Shown here one piece after another: positions 1 to 5,587 of a stretch of DNA of 8,571 nucleotides. Each line of letters starts with the position of its first letter. Within the stretch, counting starts at the first letter, position 1. Both the position numbers and the translations under genes were made by a program. The notes beneath the pieces are model-generated. The model was given only the letters and a program-made list of their open reading frames with translations. It searched no databases and was not told where the DNA came from. Source of the stretch: Chromatiales bacterium (GTDB lineage: Bacteria > Pseudomonadota > Gammaproteobacteria > Chromatiales > Chromatiaceae). The stretch lies in contig JAKSCN010000673.1 in NCBI GenBank assembly GCA_022360595.1, forward strand, positions 1 through 8,571, in the 5' to 3' direction.

Positions 1-66
1 AGACGTCTGGACGATGTCAAGGCGGCGCGCGAACTGGATCTGAAGTGGACGCCTGATACCCATTAA
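1..66 (+). CDS. 3' end of an unidentified gene (partial)
   Basis: Frame 1 is open from the first base to a TAA at 64-66. It gives 21 residues, RRLDDVKAARELDLKWTPDTH, a charged, probably helical tail ending in a short polar stretch. The stop lies 24 bases before the dgkA start on the same strand, so the two genes could share a transcript. The fragment is too short to assign to a family, and a stretch this short could be open by chance. No function is proposed. Confidence 0.55.
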   Translation, partial: RRLDDVKAARELDLKWTPDTH

Positions 67-90
67 TTCACCGAGTAGGTTCAATCGTAG

Positions 91-474
91 ATGGCTAACC
101 AAAACGCCAAGGGGCTGAAGCGCCTGGTTAACGCCTTTTTCTATTCGGTAGCAGGCTTTCGGGCCTGCTTCCATCATGAGGAGGCATTTCGCCAAGAGGT
201 CTTTGCGCTGATCGTCATGATTCCCCTTGGGCTCTGGCTCGGTGATACGGGTGTTGAGCGTGCTCTACTGGTGGCCAGTCTGCTGCTGGTGCCCCTCACT
301 GAACTTCTTAATTCAGCCATTGAGGCGGCCATCGACCGTTTCGGTGGTGAGCTGCATGAACTGTCTGGCCGCGCCAAAGATATCGGCTCGGCAGCAGTCT
401 TTTTATCTATTGTTATAGCTGCTACCGTCTGGTTTCTGGTGCTTGTGCCTCTACCGGGCATCTGGCCCGGTTGA
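91..474 (+). CDS. dgkA: Diacylglycerol kinase DgkA
   Basis: This small inner-membrane enzyme phosphorylates diacylglycerol to phosphatidic acid with ATP, recycling diacylglycerol released when phospholipid head groups are transferred to periplasmic glycans. The protein has 127 residues, close to the roughly 120 usual for the family. An amphipathic N-terminus is followed by three hydrophobic segments at about 37-52, 57-74 and 98-120. The signature ELLNSAIEAAIDR (71-83) and HELSGRAKDIGSAA (89-102) are nearly identical to the E. coli protein. By alignment E71 is the catalytic glutamate, and E30 and E78 are the metal-binding glutamates. The ATG at 91 has only a weak ribosome site (GAGTAGG about 12 bases upstream), but the N-terminus MANQNAKGLKR aligns well with E. 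coli MANNTTGFTR. It precedes the moa/moe cluster, with no obvious functional link. Confidence 0.96.
   Translation: MANQNAKGLKRLVNAFFYSVAGFRACFHHEEAFRQEVFALIVMIPLGLWLGDTGVERALLVASLLLVPLTELLNSAIEAAIDRFGGELHELSGRAKDIGSAAVFLSIVIAATVWFLVLVPLPGIWPG
453..471 (+). other. Stem-loop at the end of dgkA
   Basis: ACCGGGC (453-459) pairs perfectly with GCCCGGT (465-471) around a 5-base loop. The stem spans the last codons and the first stop base of dgkA. There is no T-run after it, so it is not a standard Rho-independent terminator, but it could slow polymerase or protect the dgkA mRNA end. It touches the FNR-like site that begins at 471. Confidence 0.45.
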
Positions 475-484
475 TCAACATCAT
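471..484 (+). promoter_or_regulatory. FNR/CRP-family binding site upstream of moaB
   Basis: TTGAT-CAAC-ATCAT matches 9 of 10 fixed bases of the FNR consensus TTGAT-N4-ATCAA. It overlaps the dgkA stop codon. Its centre (477.5) lies 41.5 bp before base 519, which is the start point predicted from the -10 hexamer at 507-512. That is the class II activator position for FNR and CRP. Other members of the family (Anr, Dnr and similar) bind nearly the same site, so the protein cannot be named from the site alone. Confidence 0.5.
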
Positions 485-506
485 AAAGTTGCTCAACACA
501 TTCATG

Positions 507-519
507 TACACTTCGGAAA
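507..519 (+). promoter_or_regulatory. Predicted -10 element and start point for the moaB-moeA-moaD transcript
   Basis: TACACT (507-512) matches TATAAT at 4 of 6 positions and predicts initiation at A519. No good -35 hexamer lies 16-18 bases upstream, as expected for an activator-dependent promoter. The upstream FNR-type site falls where a class II activator would replace the -35 contact. The resulting leader to the moaB ATG would be 77 bases. Confidence 0.4.
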
Positions 520-531
520 CCGGTAGGGCGA

Positions 532-561
532 GGGGGGGCTGCCGAGCTATTGCTTGGCGGT
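532..561 (+). other. G-run and stem-loop in the moaB leader
   Basis: Seven consecutive G bases (532-538) are followed by a hairpin: GCCGAGC (541-547) pairs with GCTTGGC (552-558) around TATT, with one G-T wobble. The stem can be extended to 538/561 with further wobble pairs. It lies between the predicted start point and the moaB ribosome site, so it may affect mRNA folding or stability. It is too small to be a molybdenum cofactor riboswitch. Confidence 0.3.
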
Positions 562-595
562 AACCTGACCCAACCAAACAGTGAGAGACGAGATT

Positions 596-1114
596 ATGAC
601 CGGACACTTTGATGAAGCGGGCTTTGTCCCTTTGAATATTGCGGTGCTGACCGTATCCGATACCCGCAATGAAGAGACCGACAAGTCGGGCAAAATCCTC
701 AAAGAGGGTGCCGAGGAAGCGGGTCACAATGTGGTCGAGAAGGCCATTGTCAAAGATGATGTCTACCAGATGCGGGCGATCTTCTCACGCTGGATTGCCG
801 ATTCCGATGTGCATGTCATCATCAGCACGGGTGGTACCGGCATCGCCGGGCGCGACAGCACGCCGGAGGCGGTTCAGCCACTGTTGGAGAAGCCTATCGA
901 AGGCTTTGGTGAGCTGTTTCGCCATATCTCTCTGGAGGAGATAGGTGCCTCGGCCATTCAGTCTCGCGCCATTGCCGGTTTGACCAATCAGACGCTGATC
1001 TTCTGTCTGCCGGGCTCTTCCGGCGCCTGCCGTACCGGCTGGGGCAAGATCCTCAATCAGCAGTTGGATCACCGTACTCGTCCCTGTAACTTTGCCCAGA
1101 TGTTTCGCGCCTAA
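596..1114 (+). CDS. moaB: Molybdenum cofactor biosynthesis protein MoaB
   Basis: MoaB belongs to the MoaB/Mog family, which binds molybdopterin and, in several organisms, adenylates it before molybdenum insertion. From the ATG at 596 it has 172 residues, close to E. coli MoaB (about 170). The family motifs are STGGTG (77-82), EEIGASAIQSRAIAG (114-128), LPGSSGACR (138-146) and the C-terminal LDHRTRPCNF (157-166), each closely matching E. coli. A GTG at 581 would add five residues, but GAGAGA (583-588) sits 7 bases before the ATG and makes the ATG the better start. It leads a cluster with moeA, moaD and moaE and is probably the first gene transcribed from the FNR-type promoter. E. coli MoaB has been described as dispensable, with Mog taking the role; no mog is visible here. 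Confidence 0.95.
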   Translation: MTGHFDEAGFVPLNIAVLTVSDTRNEETDKSGKILKEGAEEAGHNVVEKAIVKDDVYQMRAIFSRWIADSDVHVIISTGGTGIAGRDSTPEAVQPLLEKPIEGFGELFRHISLEEIGASAIQSRAIAGLTNQTLIFCLPGSSGACRTGWGKILNQQLDHRTRPCNFAQMFRA

Positions 1115-1148
1115 CTGTCAGCAGGCCTTAGCCTAAAGAGTGTTAATT

Positions 1149-2399
1149 ATGAGTGATTGCGACTGTTCAGCCCATGCGGGCCCCAGCCTGAAGCCGCTGG
1201 AAGAGGCCCTTGAACTGATTCTCTCCCACGCTAAAGCCGTGGATGGGACCGAGACCGTCCCGCTAGCTGAAGCACTGGGACGCGTGCTGGCCAACGGGGT
1301 GATCAGCCAGGTTACCGTGCCACCCTGGGATAACAGTGCGATGGATGGCTATGCGGTGAACACCGCCGATCTGCAGGGCGAAAACAGCCGGTTGCCAATC
1401 TCTCAACGCATACCTGCCGGTTCTGCGCCTGAGCCTTTGGAGCCAGGCACTGCCGCACGCATCTTTACCGGAGCGCCAGTACCGGCCAACGCCGATGCCG
1501 TGGTGATTCAGGAGGTGTGTGAACAGGATGGTGATCATGTCGTTGTCAAAGAGCCACCTCAGGCTAGCGCTAATATCCGCCGTGCCGGTGAAGATACCGA
1601 GCAAGGTGTAGAGGTGATTCCCCCAGGTACACGTGTCGGCCCTCAACACTTGGGGTTAGCTGCTGCGGTAGGGGTTGGCGAGGTAGAGGTCTACCGTCGC
1701 CTCAAAGTGGCGCTCTTCTCTTCCGGTGATGAGCTGATCAATCCCGGACAGCCGCTCGGACCGGGCCAGATCTACAACTCCAATGAGTTCACTCTGAAAG
1801 GGTTGCTGGAAGGCTTGGGTTGCGAAGTGACCACCCTGGGGATTGTTGAAGACACCTTCGATGCCACCTGCGAAGCACTGGCCAATGCGGCTAAACAGGC
1901 CGATCTGGTGATGACCTCTGGTGGTGTCTCCGTCGGTGAAGAGGATCACCTCAAGCCGGCGGTTGAGAAGTTGGGCACGCTTAATCTTTGGAAAATCGCT
2001 ATTCGCCCCGGTAAGCCTCTGGCGTTTGGTTTCATTGATGACACGCCATTTGTGGGCACGCCCGGGAACCCAGTCTCTCTGTTTGTCACCTACTGCCTGT
2101 TTGCCCGCCCGTTTGTGTTGAAATCACAAGGGGTGAATGATGCCGGACTGACGCCTACACCGATTCGTGCCAAGGCAGATTTTAACTGGCCAAAGCCGGA
2201 TAAGCGCCGTGAATTTGCCCGTGCGCAACTGGCGTTGGATGACCAAGGAGAAGCGAAGATTAGCCTTTACCGGAGTCGCTCTTCCGGGGTGCTTAGCTCG
2301 CTGGTGTGGGCCAACGGCTTGGCTATTCTGCCCGAGAACCAGACCTTGTCACAGGGTGATCTGGTACAGTTCCTCCCCTTCAATGAGTTGCTGAAATGA
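1149..2399 (+). CDS. moeA: Molybdopterin molybdenumtransferase MoeA
   Basis: MoeA hydrolyses adenylated molybdopterin and inserts molybdate to give molybdenum cofactor in the cytoplasm. The protein has 416 residues, the usual length. Motifs run in the expected order: PPWDNSAMDGYAV (58-70), RIFTGAPVP (104-112), SSGDEL (191-196), GQIYNSNEF (206-214), TSGGVSVGEEDHLK (256-269), IRPGKPLAFG (285-294) and GTPGNPVS (303-310). The C-terminal beta domain, from about 345, is present. A GTG at 1140 would add three residues, but AAAGAG (1135-1140) lies 8 bases before the ATG at 1149, which is therefore preferred. The N-terminus MSDCDCSAH carries two closely spaced cysteines absent from E. coli MoeA. It lies 34 bases after moaB, and its TGA overlaps the moaD start in ATGA. 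Confidence 0.96.
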   Translation: MSDCDCSAHAGPSLKPLEEALELILSHAKAVDGTETVPLAEALGRVLANGVISQVTVPPWDNSAMDGYAVNTADLQGENSRLPISQRIPAGSAPEPLEPGTAARIFTGAPVPANADAVVIQEVCEQDGDHVVVKEPPQASANIRRAGEDTEQGVEVIPPGTRVGPQHLGLAAAVGVGEVEVYRRLKVALFSSGDELINPGQPLGPGQIYNSNEFTLKGLLEGLGCEVTTLGIVEDTFDATCEALANAAKQADLVMTSGGVSVGEEDHLKPAVEKLGTLNLWKIAIRPGKPLAFGFIDDTPFVGTPGNPVSLFVTYCLFARPFVLKSQGVNDAGLTPTPIRAKADFNWPKPDKRREFARAQLALDDQGEAKISLYRSRSSGVLSSLVWANGLAILPENQTLSQGDLVQFLPFNELLK

Positions 2400-2647
2400 T
2401 CAACGTCCTCTACTTCGCCAGACTGCGAGAGCAGTTGGATACTGAATCGGAACAGCTTGATATTGCCGCTGGCAGCACACTGGCTGATGTACTAACGATG
2501 CTACGCAGTCGAGGTGGAGTCTGGGCAGATACTTTTGCTGAAGATCAACTGATCATGATGGCGGTTAATCAAGAGATGACCGAGATTGATGCGGCTGTCA
2601 GTGAAGGTGATGAAGTCGCTTTTTTCCCTCCTGTGACTGGGGGGTGA
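2396..2647 (+). CDS. moaD: Molybdopterin synthase small subunit MoaD
   Basis: MoaD is the ubiquitin-fold sulfur carrier of molybdopterin synthase. Its C-terminal glycine is adenylated by MoeB and converted to a thiocarboxylate, which donates sulfur to precursor Z within the MoaD2-MoaE2 complex. The product has 83 residues, normal for MoaD, and ends in FFPPVTGG with the essential terminal Gly-Gly. The N-terminal strand INVLYFARLRE is typical. The ATG lies inside the last codons of moeA (ATGA overlap), so translation is probably coupled to moeA; no strong independent ribosome site is visible. Confidence 0.95.
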   Translation: MINVLYFARLREQLDTESEQLDIAAGSTLADVLTMLRSRGGVWADTFAEDQLIMMAVNQEMTEIDAAVSEGDEVAFFPPVTGG

Positions 2648-2685
2648 GCCGAAACCGTTTGTCCAGTGGACAAACGCAGTTCGGC
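2648..2685 (+). repeat. Nested inverted repeat directly after moaD
   Basis: A perfect 9-bp stem, CGTTTGTCC (2656-2664) with GGACAAACG (2668-2676), closes on the 3-base loop AGT. An outer 6-bp stem, GCCGAA (2648-2653) with TTCGGC (2680-2685), adds to it across a 2/3-base internal loop. It begins at the base after the moaD stop codon. There is no T-run on the + strand, so it is not a canonical terminator. Roles in mRNA 3' protection, attenuation before moaE, or a REP-like element are possible. Confidence 0.6.
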
Positions 2686-2689
2686 GAAC

Positions 2690-2711
2690 GCCCGGCCAGG
2701 GAAGGCCGGGC
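2690..2711 (+). repeat. GC-rich stem-loop between moaD and moaE
   Basis: GCCCGGCC (2690-2697) pairs perfectly with GGCCGGGC (2704-2711) around AGGGAA. All eight pairs are G-C, giving a very stable hairpin only 4 bases after the preceding stem. No T-run follows. The short palindrome GTTCG-G-CGAAC (2679-2689) lies between the two stems and could compete with the outer stem of the first. Confidence 0.6.
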
Positions 2712-2739
2712 CGGATCAGCGCTGCATGGATGCTGTAAA

Positions 2740-2768
2740 CTGCTACGCTCAATATAAGTAATTACAAT
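2740..2768 (+). promoter_or_regulatory. Weak promoter candidate for moaE
   Basis: TACAAT (2763-2768) matches TATAAT at 5 of 6 positions. The hexamer CTGCTA (2740-2745), 17 bases upstream, matches TTGACA at only 3 of 6. Initiation near 2775 would give moaE a leader of under 20 bases, which fits its lack of a Shine-Dalgarno sequence. The surrounding stretch is locally AT-rich. The call rests mainly on the -10 hexamer. Confidence 0.28.
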
Positions 2769-2791
2769 AGCCTAACAGCCACCAACCCCAT

Positions 2792-3247
2792 ATGAACTAT
2801 ATCGCCGTCCAAAAAGAACCCTTCGATATCGCCGCAGAACAGAATGCCTTGCGTGCCGACAACCCAGGTATTGGGGCTGTCGTCACTTTCGCCGGCTTGA
2901 TGCGTGATATGAATGAGGGCGATCAGGTCAGCAGTATGACCCTGGAGCACTATCCGGGTATGACTGAAAAAGCCCTGGCGGAGATTGTGGAAGAGGCGGA
3001 CCAGCGCTGGGATCTGCTCGGTATTCGAGTGATCCATCGGGTTGGTGAACTCAACCCGATGGATCCGATTGTGCTGGTTGCAGTAGCCAGTGCTCATCGC
3101 GGCGAAGCTTTCCGGGCCTGCGAGTTTGTCATTGATTACCTGAAAACCCGCGCGCCCTTCTGGAAGAAAGAGAAAACCCCGGAGGGTGAACGCTGGGTGG
3201 ATGCCCGCCACTCAGACGATGAAGCTGAGCAGCGCTGGCAGCGCTAG
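2792..3247 (+). CDS. moaE: Molybdopterin synthase catalytic subunit MoaE
   Basis: MoaE forms the active sites of molybdopterin synthase, where precursor Z (cyclic pyranopterin monophosphate) receives two sulfurs from MoaD thiocarboxylate. The product has 151 residues, matching E. coli MoaE (150). The diagnostic LEHYPGMTEKALAEIV (51-66), VIHRVGEL (80-87), SAHRGEAF (100-107) and DYLKTRAPFWKKE (115-127) are present. K118 and K125 align with the catalytic lysines of E. coli MoaE. The ATG at 2792 is the earliest possible in-frame start and gives the expected N-terminus, yet the preceding 25 bases (CTAACAGCCACCAACCCCAT at their end) contain no Shine-Dalgarno match. The gene is separated from moaD by 144 bases containing two hairpins, so it may be expressed apart from the other moa genes. 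It converges with the DUF1127 gene, 7 bases away. Confidence 0.96.
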   Translation: MNYIAVQKEPFDIAAEQNALRADNPGIGAVVTFAGLMRDMNEGDQVSSMTLEHYPGMTEKALAEIVEEADQRWDLLGIRVIHRVGELNPMDPIVLVAVASAHRGEAFRACEFVIDYLKTRAPFWKKEKTPEGERWVDARHSDDEAEQRWQR

Positions 3248-3254
3248 CAGATTC

Positions 3255-3500
3255 TTACTCTTTCCAAAACGGCTTGGCCGCTTCCCGCAGCGCATCGGCG
3301 CGGGAGATGCCGATATCCTCCAACTGCTCGTCACTCAGCTCACGCAGGGCATTGCGCTGTTTGGACAGCTCGTAATAACGCTTTAGCTGGCCGATGAGCT
3401 GCTCCGCCCTCTCCCGCAATCTATTGTCGATCATGCCCAGCAGTTGGTAGAGCTGAGCTTCCAGTTTCAGTGCTAGGTTGTGCTGCGTCTCTGTATGCAT
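3255..3500 (-). CDS. Small DUF1127 domain protein (YjiS-like)
   Basis: The product has 81 residues. A helical, charged N-terminal part (about 5-40) is followed by the arginine/leucine-rich DUF1127 signature RNALRELSDEQLEDIGISRADA at about 49-70. DUF1127 proteins are short; some studied in alphaproteobacteria affect RNA turnover and phosphate or carbon metabolism, but no general function is known. The ATG is well supported: on the - strand AAGGAG (complement of 3507-3512) sits 6 bases upstream. It is transcribed divergently from the MocR-family regulator across a 194-bp repeat-rich spacer. E. coli yjiS (DUF1127) lies beside the MocR-family gene yjiR in the same way, which suggests this gene is the regulator's target. 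There is no signal peptide or membrane segment. The C-terminal extension REAAKPFWKE is acidic/basic and unassigned. Confidence 0.88.
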   Translation of the reverse strand: MHTETQHNLALKLEAQLYQLLGMIDNRLRERAEQLIGQLKRYYELSKQRNALRELSDEQLEDIGISRADALREAAKPFWKE

Positions 3501-3525
3501 GGTCTTCTCCTTAATGTTAGGAGAA

Positions 3526-3555
3526 AGTGTACTGTGCTGGCTTGAACCGTAACAG
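3526..3555 (-). promoter_or_regulatory. Predicted promoter of the DUF1127 gene
   Basis: Read on the - strand, TACACT (3526-3531) serves as -10 and CTGTTA (3550-3555) as a poor -35, 18 bases apart (3532-3549). Transcription would start near 3519, leaving about 19 bases before the ATG. The -35 falls inside the proximal copy of the TAACAGATT repeat and the -10 overlaps a TGTACTG word, so bound regulators would act directly on this promoter. Confidence 0.35.
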
Positions 3556-3596
3556 ATTCAGAGCTATTGTTTTTGTTGCATAACAGATTTGTAGCT
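3550..3596. repeat. Direct repeat pair TAACAGATT-N3-AGCT, 31-bp spacing
   Basis: TAACAGATT-cag-AGCT (3550-3565) and TAACAGATT-tgt-AGCT (3581-3596) are identical at all 13 fixed positions and lie 31 bp apart, about three helical turns, so both face the same side of DNA. The core TAACAG also occurs inverted as CTGTTA at 3603-3608. The proximal copy overlaps the predicted -35 of the DUF1127 gene and the distal copy lies about 60-75 bp from its predicted start. This suits an activator; which protein binds is not shown. Confidence 0.65.
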
Positions 3597-3618
3597 TTAT
3601 GGCTGTTATGGCTATTTT

Positions 3619-3646
3619 TTGATTGATCTGTACTGGTTGTTATCTT
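3619..3646 (+). promoter_or_regulatory. Predicted promoter of the MocR-family regulator gene
   Basis: TTGATT (3619-3624) and TATCTT (3641-3646) are separated by 16 bases and match the sigma-70 hexamers at 4 of 6 positions each. Initiation would fall near 3653. One CTGTACTGGT repeat lies in the spacer and the other just after the start point, which is a typical layout for self-repression. Confidence 0.4.
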
Positions 3647-3669
3647 GTTTTTTGTGCAACTGTACTGGT
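3628..3669. promoter_or_regulatory. Direct repeat pair CTGTACTGGT, 32-bp spacing: likely MocR operator
   Basis: CTGTACTGGT occurs exactly at 3628-3637 and 3660-3669, 32 bp apart. A seven-base relative, TGTACTG (3528-3534), overlaps the DUF1127 -10. Well-studied MocR regulators such as GabR bind as head-to-tail dimers to direct repeats separated by roughly three helical turns, so this pair is a good operator candidate for the regulator encoded just downstream. Its position across the predicted spacer and start point implies self-repression. The protein-site link is inference. Confidence 0.6.
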
Positions 3670-3694
3670 GTGATCATTAAGAGGACCGAAAACC

Positions 3695-5131
3695 ATGACT
3701 GAAATGAGCCTCTACCATCAGCTTGCCAGCGCGATTATTGATCAGATACGCAATGACAGCTTTAAGCCAGGAGAGAAGCTACCCTCGGTACGTGCCTTGG
3801 CCAAACAGCAGAAGATCAGTGTCTCAACGGTGTTGGCTGCCTACGGGGTGCTGGAGGACCGCGGCTTTGTAGAGGTACGCCCCAAGTCGGGCTACTTTGT
3901 GCGGCGGGTGCTGAATAAGACACCGAAGGCACCGTCGATTAATCAAAGCACCTCTCACCCTCAGAAGGTCACCACGCCTCAGCGAGTGATGGAGGTGATG
4001 CGCGATGGTAGTTCTCAGCAGTTCATCGCTTTTTCGGTGGCTGTACCGGGGCGGGATTTTCCTGTTGTACATCAACTCAAGCGCAGCTTTGCCAAAGTGG
4101 TGCGTAACGAGACGTTTCTGGGTATCGGTTACGACTCGCCCAAGGGCAATCAGCCGCTGCGACGCCAGTTGGCACGCCGGGCGATGGATGCCGGCATTCT
4201 GGTCTCACCGGATGAGATTGTCACCACCTCCAGTTGCCAGAGTGCACTGGGGCTCTGTCTGCGTGCGCTGACCAAAGCGGGTGATATTGTCGCAGTTGAG
4301 ACACCCACCTATTACGGCTTGCTGCAGTTGATCGAAGCGATGGGGTTGAAGGCGATTGAGGTACCCTCAGACCCGCATGCCGGGATGAATGTCGGGGCCC
4401 TGAAACTGGCCCTGGAGCAGTGGCCGATCAAGGCTATTTTGACCATCCCCTGTTACAGCAATCCCCTCGGTTCGCTGATGCCGGATGATCAGAAGCGCGA
4501 GCTGATCGACCTGATATACCACTACGATATTCCGATGATTGAGGACGATATCTACGGTGAGCTGGGTTATGAAGGCACTCGCCCGAAGGCGGTCAAGGCC
4601 TATGATCACAAGGGCCAGGTACTGCTCTGTTCATCGGTTTCCAAGACCCTTGATCCACAGTTAGGGGTAGGGTGGGTGATTCCGGGGCGTTATCAGGAGC
4701 AGATTGAATACCAGAAGTTTTTAAATAGCATCTCTATCGCTCGGCTGCCCCAGCTCGCCATCGGCGAGATGTTGGCCCACGGTGGCTATGAGCGCCATCT
4801 GCGCCACGCCCGGGAGTCCTACCGGCAGCGCCGCGACCGTTTGACTGAGCTGCTGCTGGAGCACTTCCCCAGTGAGACCCGCTTCACCCAGCCCCAGGGT
4901 GGCTTTGTCAGTTGGATACAGCTACCGCCAGGCACCAATGCCCTAAAGCTCTATCTGGAGGCTCGCCAGGAGGGAATTTTGATCTCTCCAGGCGAACTCT
5001 ACTCATCGGCTGCGAATAAATACCAGCGCAGTATTCGCCTATGCTATGCGGATGCCTGGACACCGGAACGGGAGATGGCAATTAAAACACTGGGTGAACT
5101 TGTCAGCCAGCAGTTGGAGGACCATAGTTAA
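3695..5131 (+). CDS. MocR/GntR-family PLP-dependent transcriptional regulator (YjiR/YdcR-like)
   Basis: This 478-residue fusion has a GntR-type winged helix (about 5-71; PGEKLPSVRALAKQQKISVS at 25-44 and GYFVRR at 66-71) joined by a 30-40 residue linker to a fold-type I aminotransferase-like domain (about 110-475). PLP-binding positions are kept: PCYSNPLG (252-259, N256), EDDIY (283-287, with D284 the likely pyridine-nitrogen partner), SSVSK (313-317, K317 as Schiff-base lysine) and R448 in IRLCYA for a substrate carboxylate. The regulator therefore probably senses PLP or a PLP-amino compound adduct; the effector is unknown. The ATG at 3695 has AGAGGA (3680-3685) 9 bases upstream; an in-frame ATG at 3704 is less well placed. 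It is divergent from the DUF1127 gene and 32 bases ahead of the VOC gene. E. coli relatives are YjiR and YdcR; which is the true orthologue cannot be settled here. Confidence 0.93.
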   Translation: MTEMSLYHQLASAIIDQIRNDSFKPGEKLPSVRALAKQQKISVSTVLAAYGVLEDRGFVEVRPKSGYFVRRVLNKTPKAPSINQSTSHPQKVTTPQRVMEVMRDGSSQQFIAFSVAVPGRDFPVVHQLKRSFAKVVRNETFLGIGYDSPKGNQPLRRQLARRAMDAGILVSPDEIVTTSSCQSALGLCLRALTKAGDIVAVETPTYYGLLQLIEAMGLKAIEVPSDPHAGMNVGALKLALEQWPIKAILTIPCYSNPLGSLMPDDQKRELIDLIYHYDIPMIEDDIYGELGYEGTRPKAVKAYDHKGQVLLCSSVSKTLDPQLGVGWVIPGRYQEQIEYQKFLNSISIARLPQLAIGEMLAHGGYERHLRHARESYRQRRDRLTELLLEHFPSETRFTQPQGGFVSWIQLPPGTNALKLYLEARQEGILISPGELYSSAANKYQRSIRLCYADAWTPEREMAIKTLGELVSQQLEDHS

Positions 5132-5163
5132 GCAATGCATAACTTTTCGACAAGGAGATCGCC

Positions 5164-5568
5164 GTGAATATTATTCCCTACCTCTTTTTTAATGGTCGTT
5201 GTGAAGAGGCGATAGAGTTTTATCGTCGCGCTGTTGATGCGGAAGTGACAGAGTTGATGCGTTACAAAGATGGCCCCGATAGCGAAATAACTCCACCGGG
5301 CGCCGATGAGAAGATTATGCACGCCTGTATAACCGTGGGTGACTCCATGGTGATGATGTCGGATGGTGACTGCGATGGTAAGCTCAATTTCGCCGGTGTC
5401 TCCCTGGCTATCGGAGTGGATGATCTGGACGAAGGTGGAAAGCTGTTTAACGCCCTGGCCGATGGCGGCCAAGTACAGATGCCGTTTAGCAAGACCTTCT
5501 GGTCACCCGGGTTTGGCATGTTGCTCGACCGCTTTGGGGTGTCCTGGATGGTCAATGTCAACGAATGA
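5164..5568 (+). CDS. VOC-superfamily protein, PhnB/YjdN-like
   Basis: The product has 134 residues and two beta-alpha-beta-beta-beta units of the vicinal oxygen chelate fold. The first is at about 1-68 (IIPYLFFNGRCEEAIEFY at 3-20, then HACITVGDSMVMMSD at 53-67) and the second at about 77-133 (GVSLAIGVDD, then KTFWSPGFGMLLDRFGVSWMVNV at 110-132). The TFW..GFG...D.FG..WM pattern is typical of the PhnB-like subgroup (E. coli YjdN), whose substrate is unknown; related VOC enzymes include glyoxalases and antibiotic-resistance proteins. The start is GTG, supported by AAGGAGA (5152-5158). The gene begins 32 bases after the MocR stop with no terminator between, so the two are likely co-transcribed. 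It converges with the DUF255 gene after 19 bases. Confidence 0.9.
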   Translation: MNIIPYLFFNGRCEEAIEFYRRAVDAEVTELMRYKDGPDSEITPPGADEKIMHACITVGDSMVMMSDGDCDGKLNFAGVSLAIGVDDLDEGGKLFNALADGGQVQMPFSKTFWSPGFGMLLDRFGVSWMVNVNE

Positions 5569-5587
5569 TGTTTCCAATATACAGTGT

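Noticed and set aside
453..484. Intrinsic terminator after dgkA
   Set aside because: The stem is perfect but short and is followed by TTGATCAACATC rather than a T-run, so it is kept only as a stem-loop.
522..538. G-quadruplex in the moaB leader
   Set aside because: Only two tracts of three or more G bases are separate; a third must be carved from the seven-G run and the fourth is only GG, so a stable three-layer structure is not supported.
519..595. Molybdenum cofactor riboswitch before moaB
   Set aside because: The leader is too short and shows only one small hairpin; the known riboswitch is larger, multi-helical and usually precedes moaA.
785..1949. Minus-strand open frames opposite moaB and moeA
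   Set aside because: They have no recognisable domain and lie fully opposite strongly conserved genes; they are frame shadows.
3695..5131. Free-standing aminotransferase
   Set aside because: The N-terminal 70 residues form a clear GntR winged helix in the same frame, so it is a MocR-type regulator.
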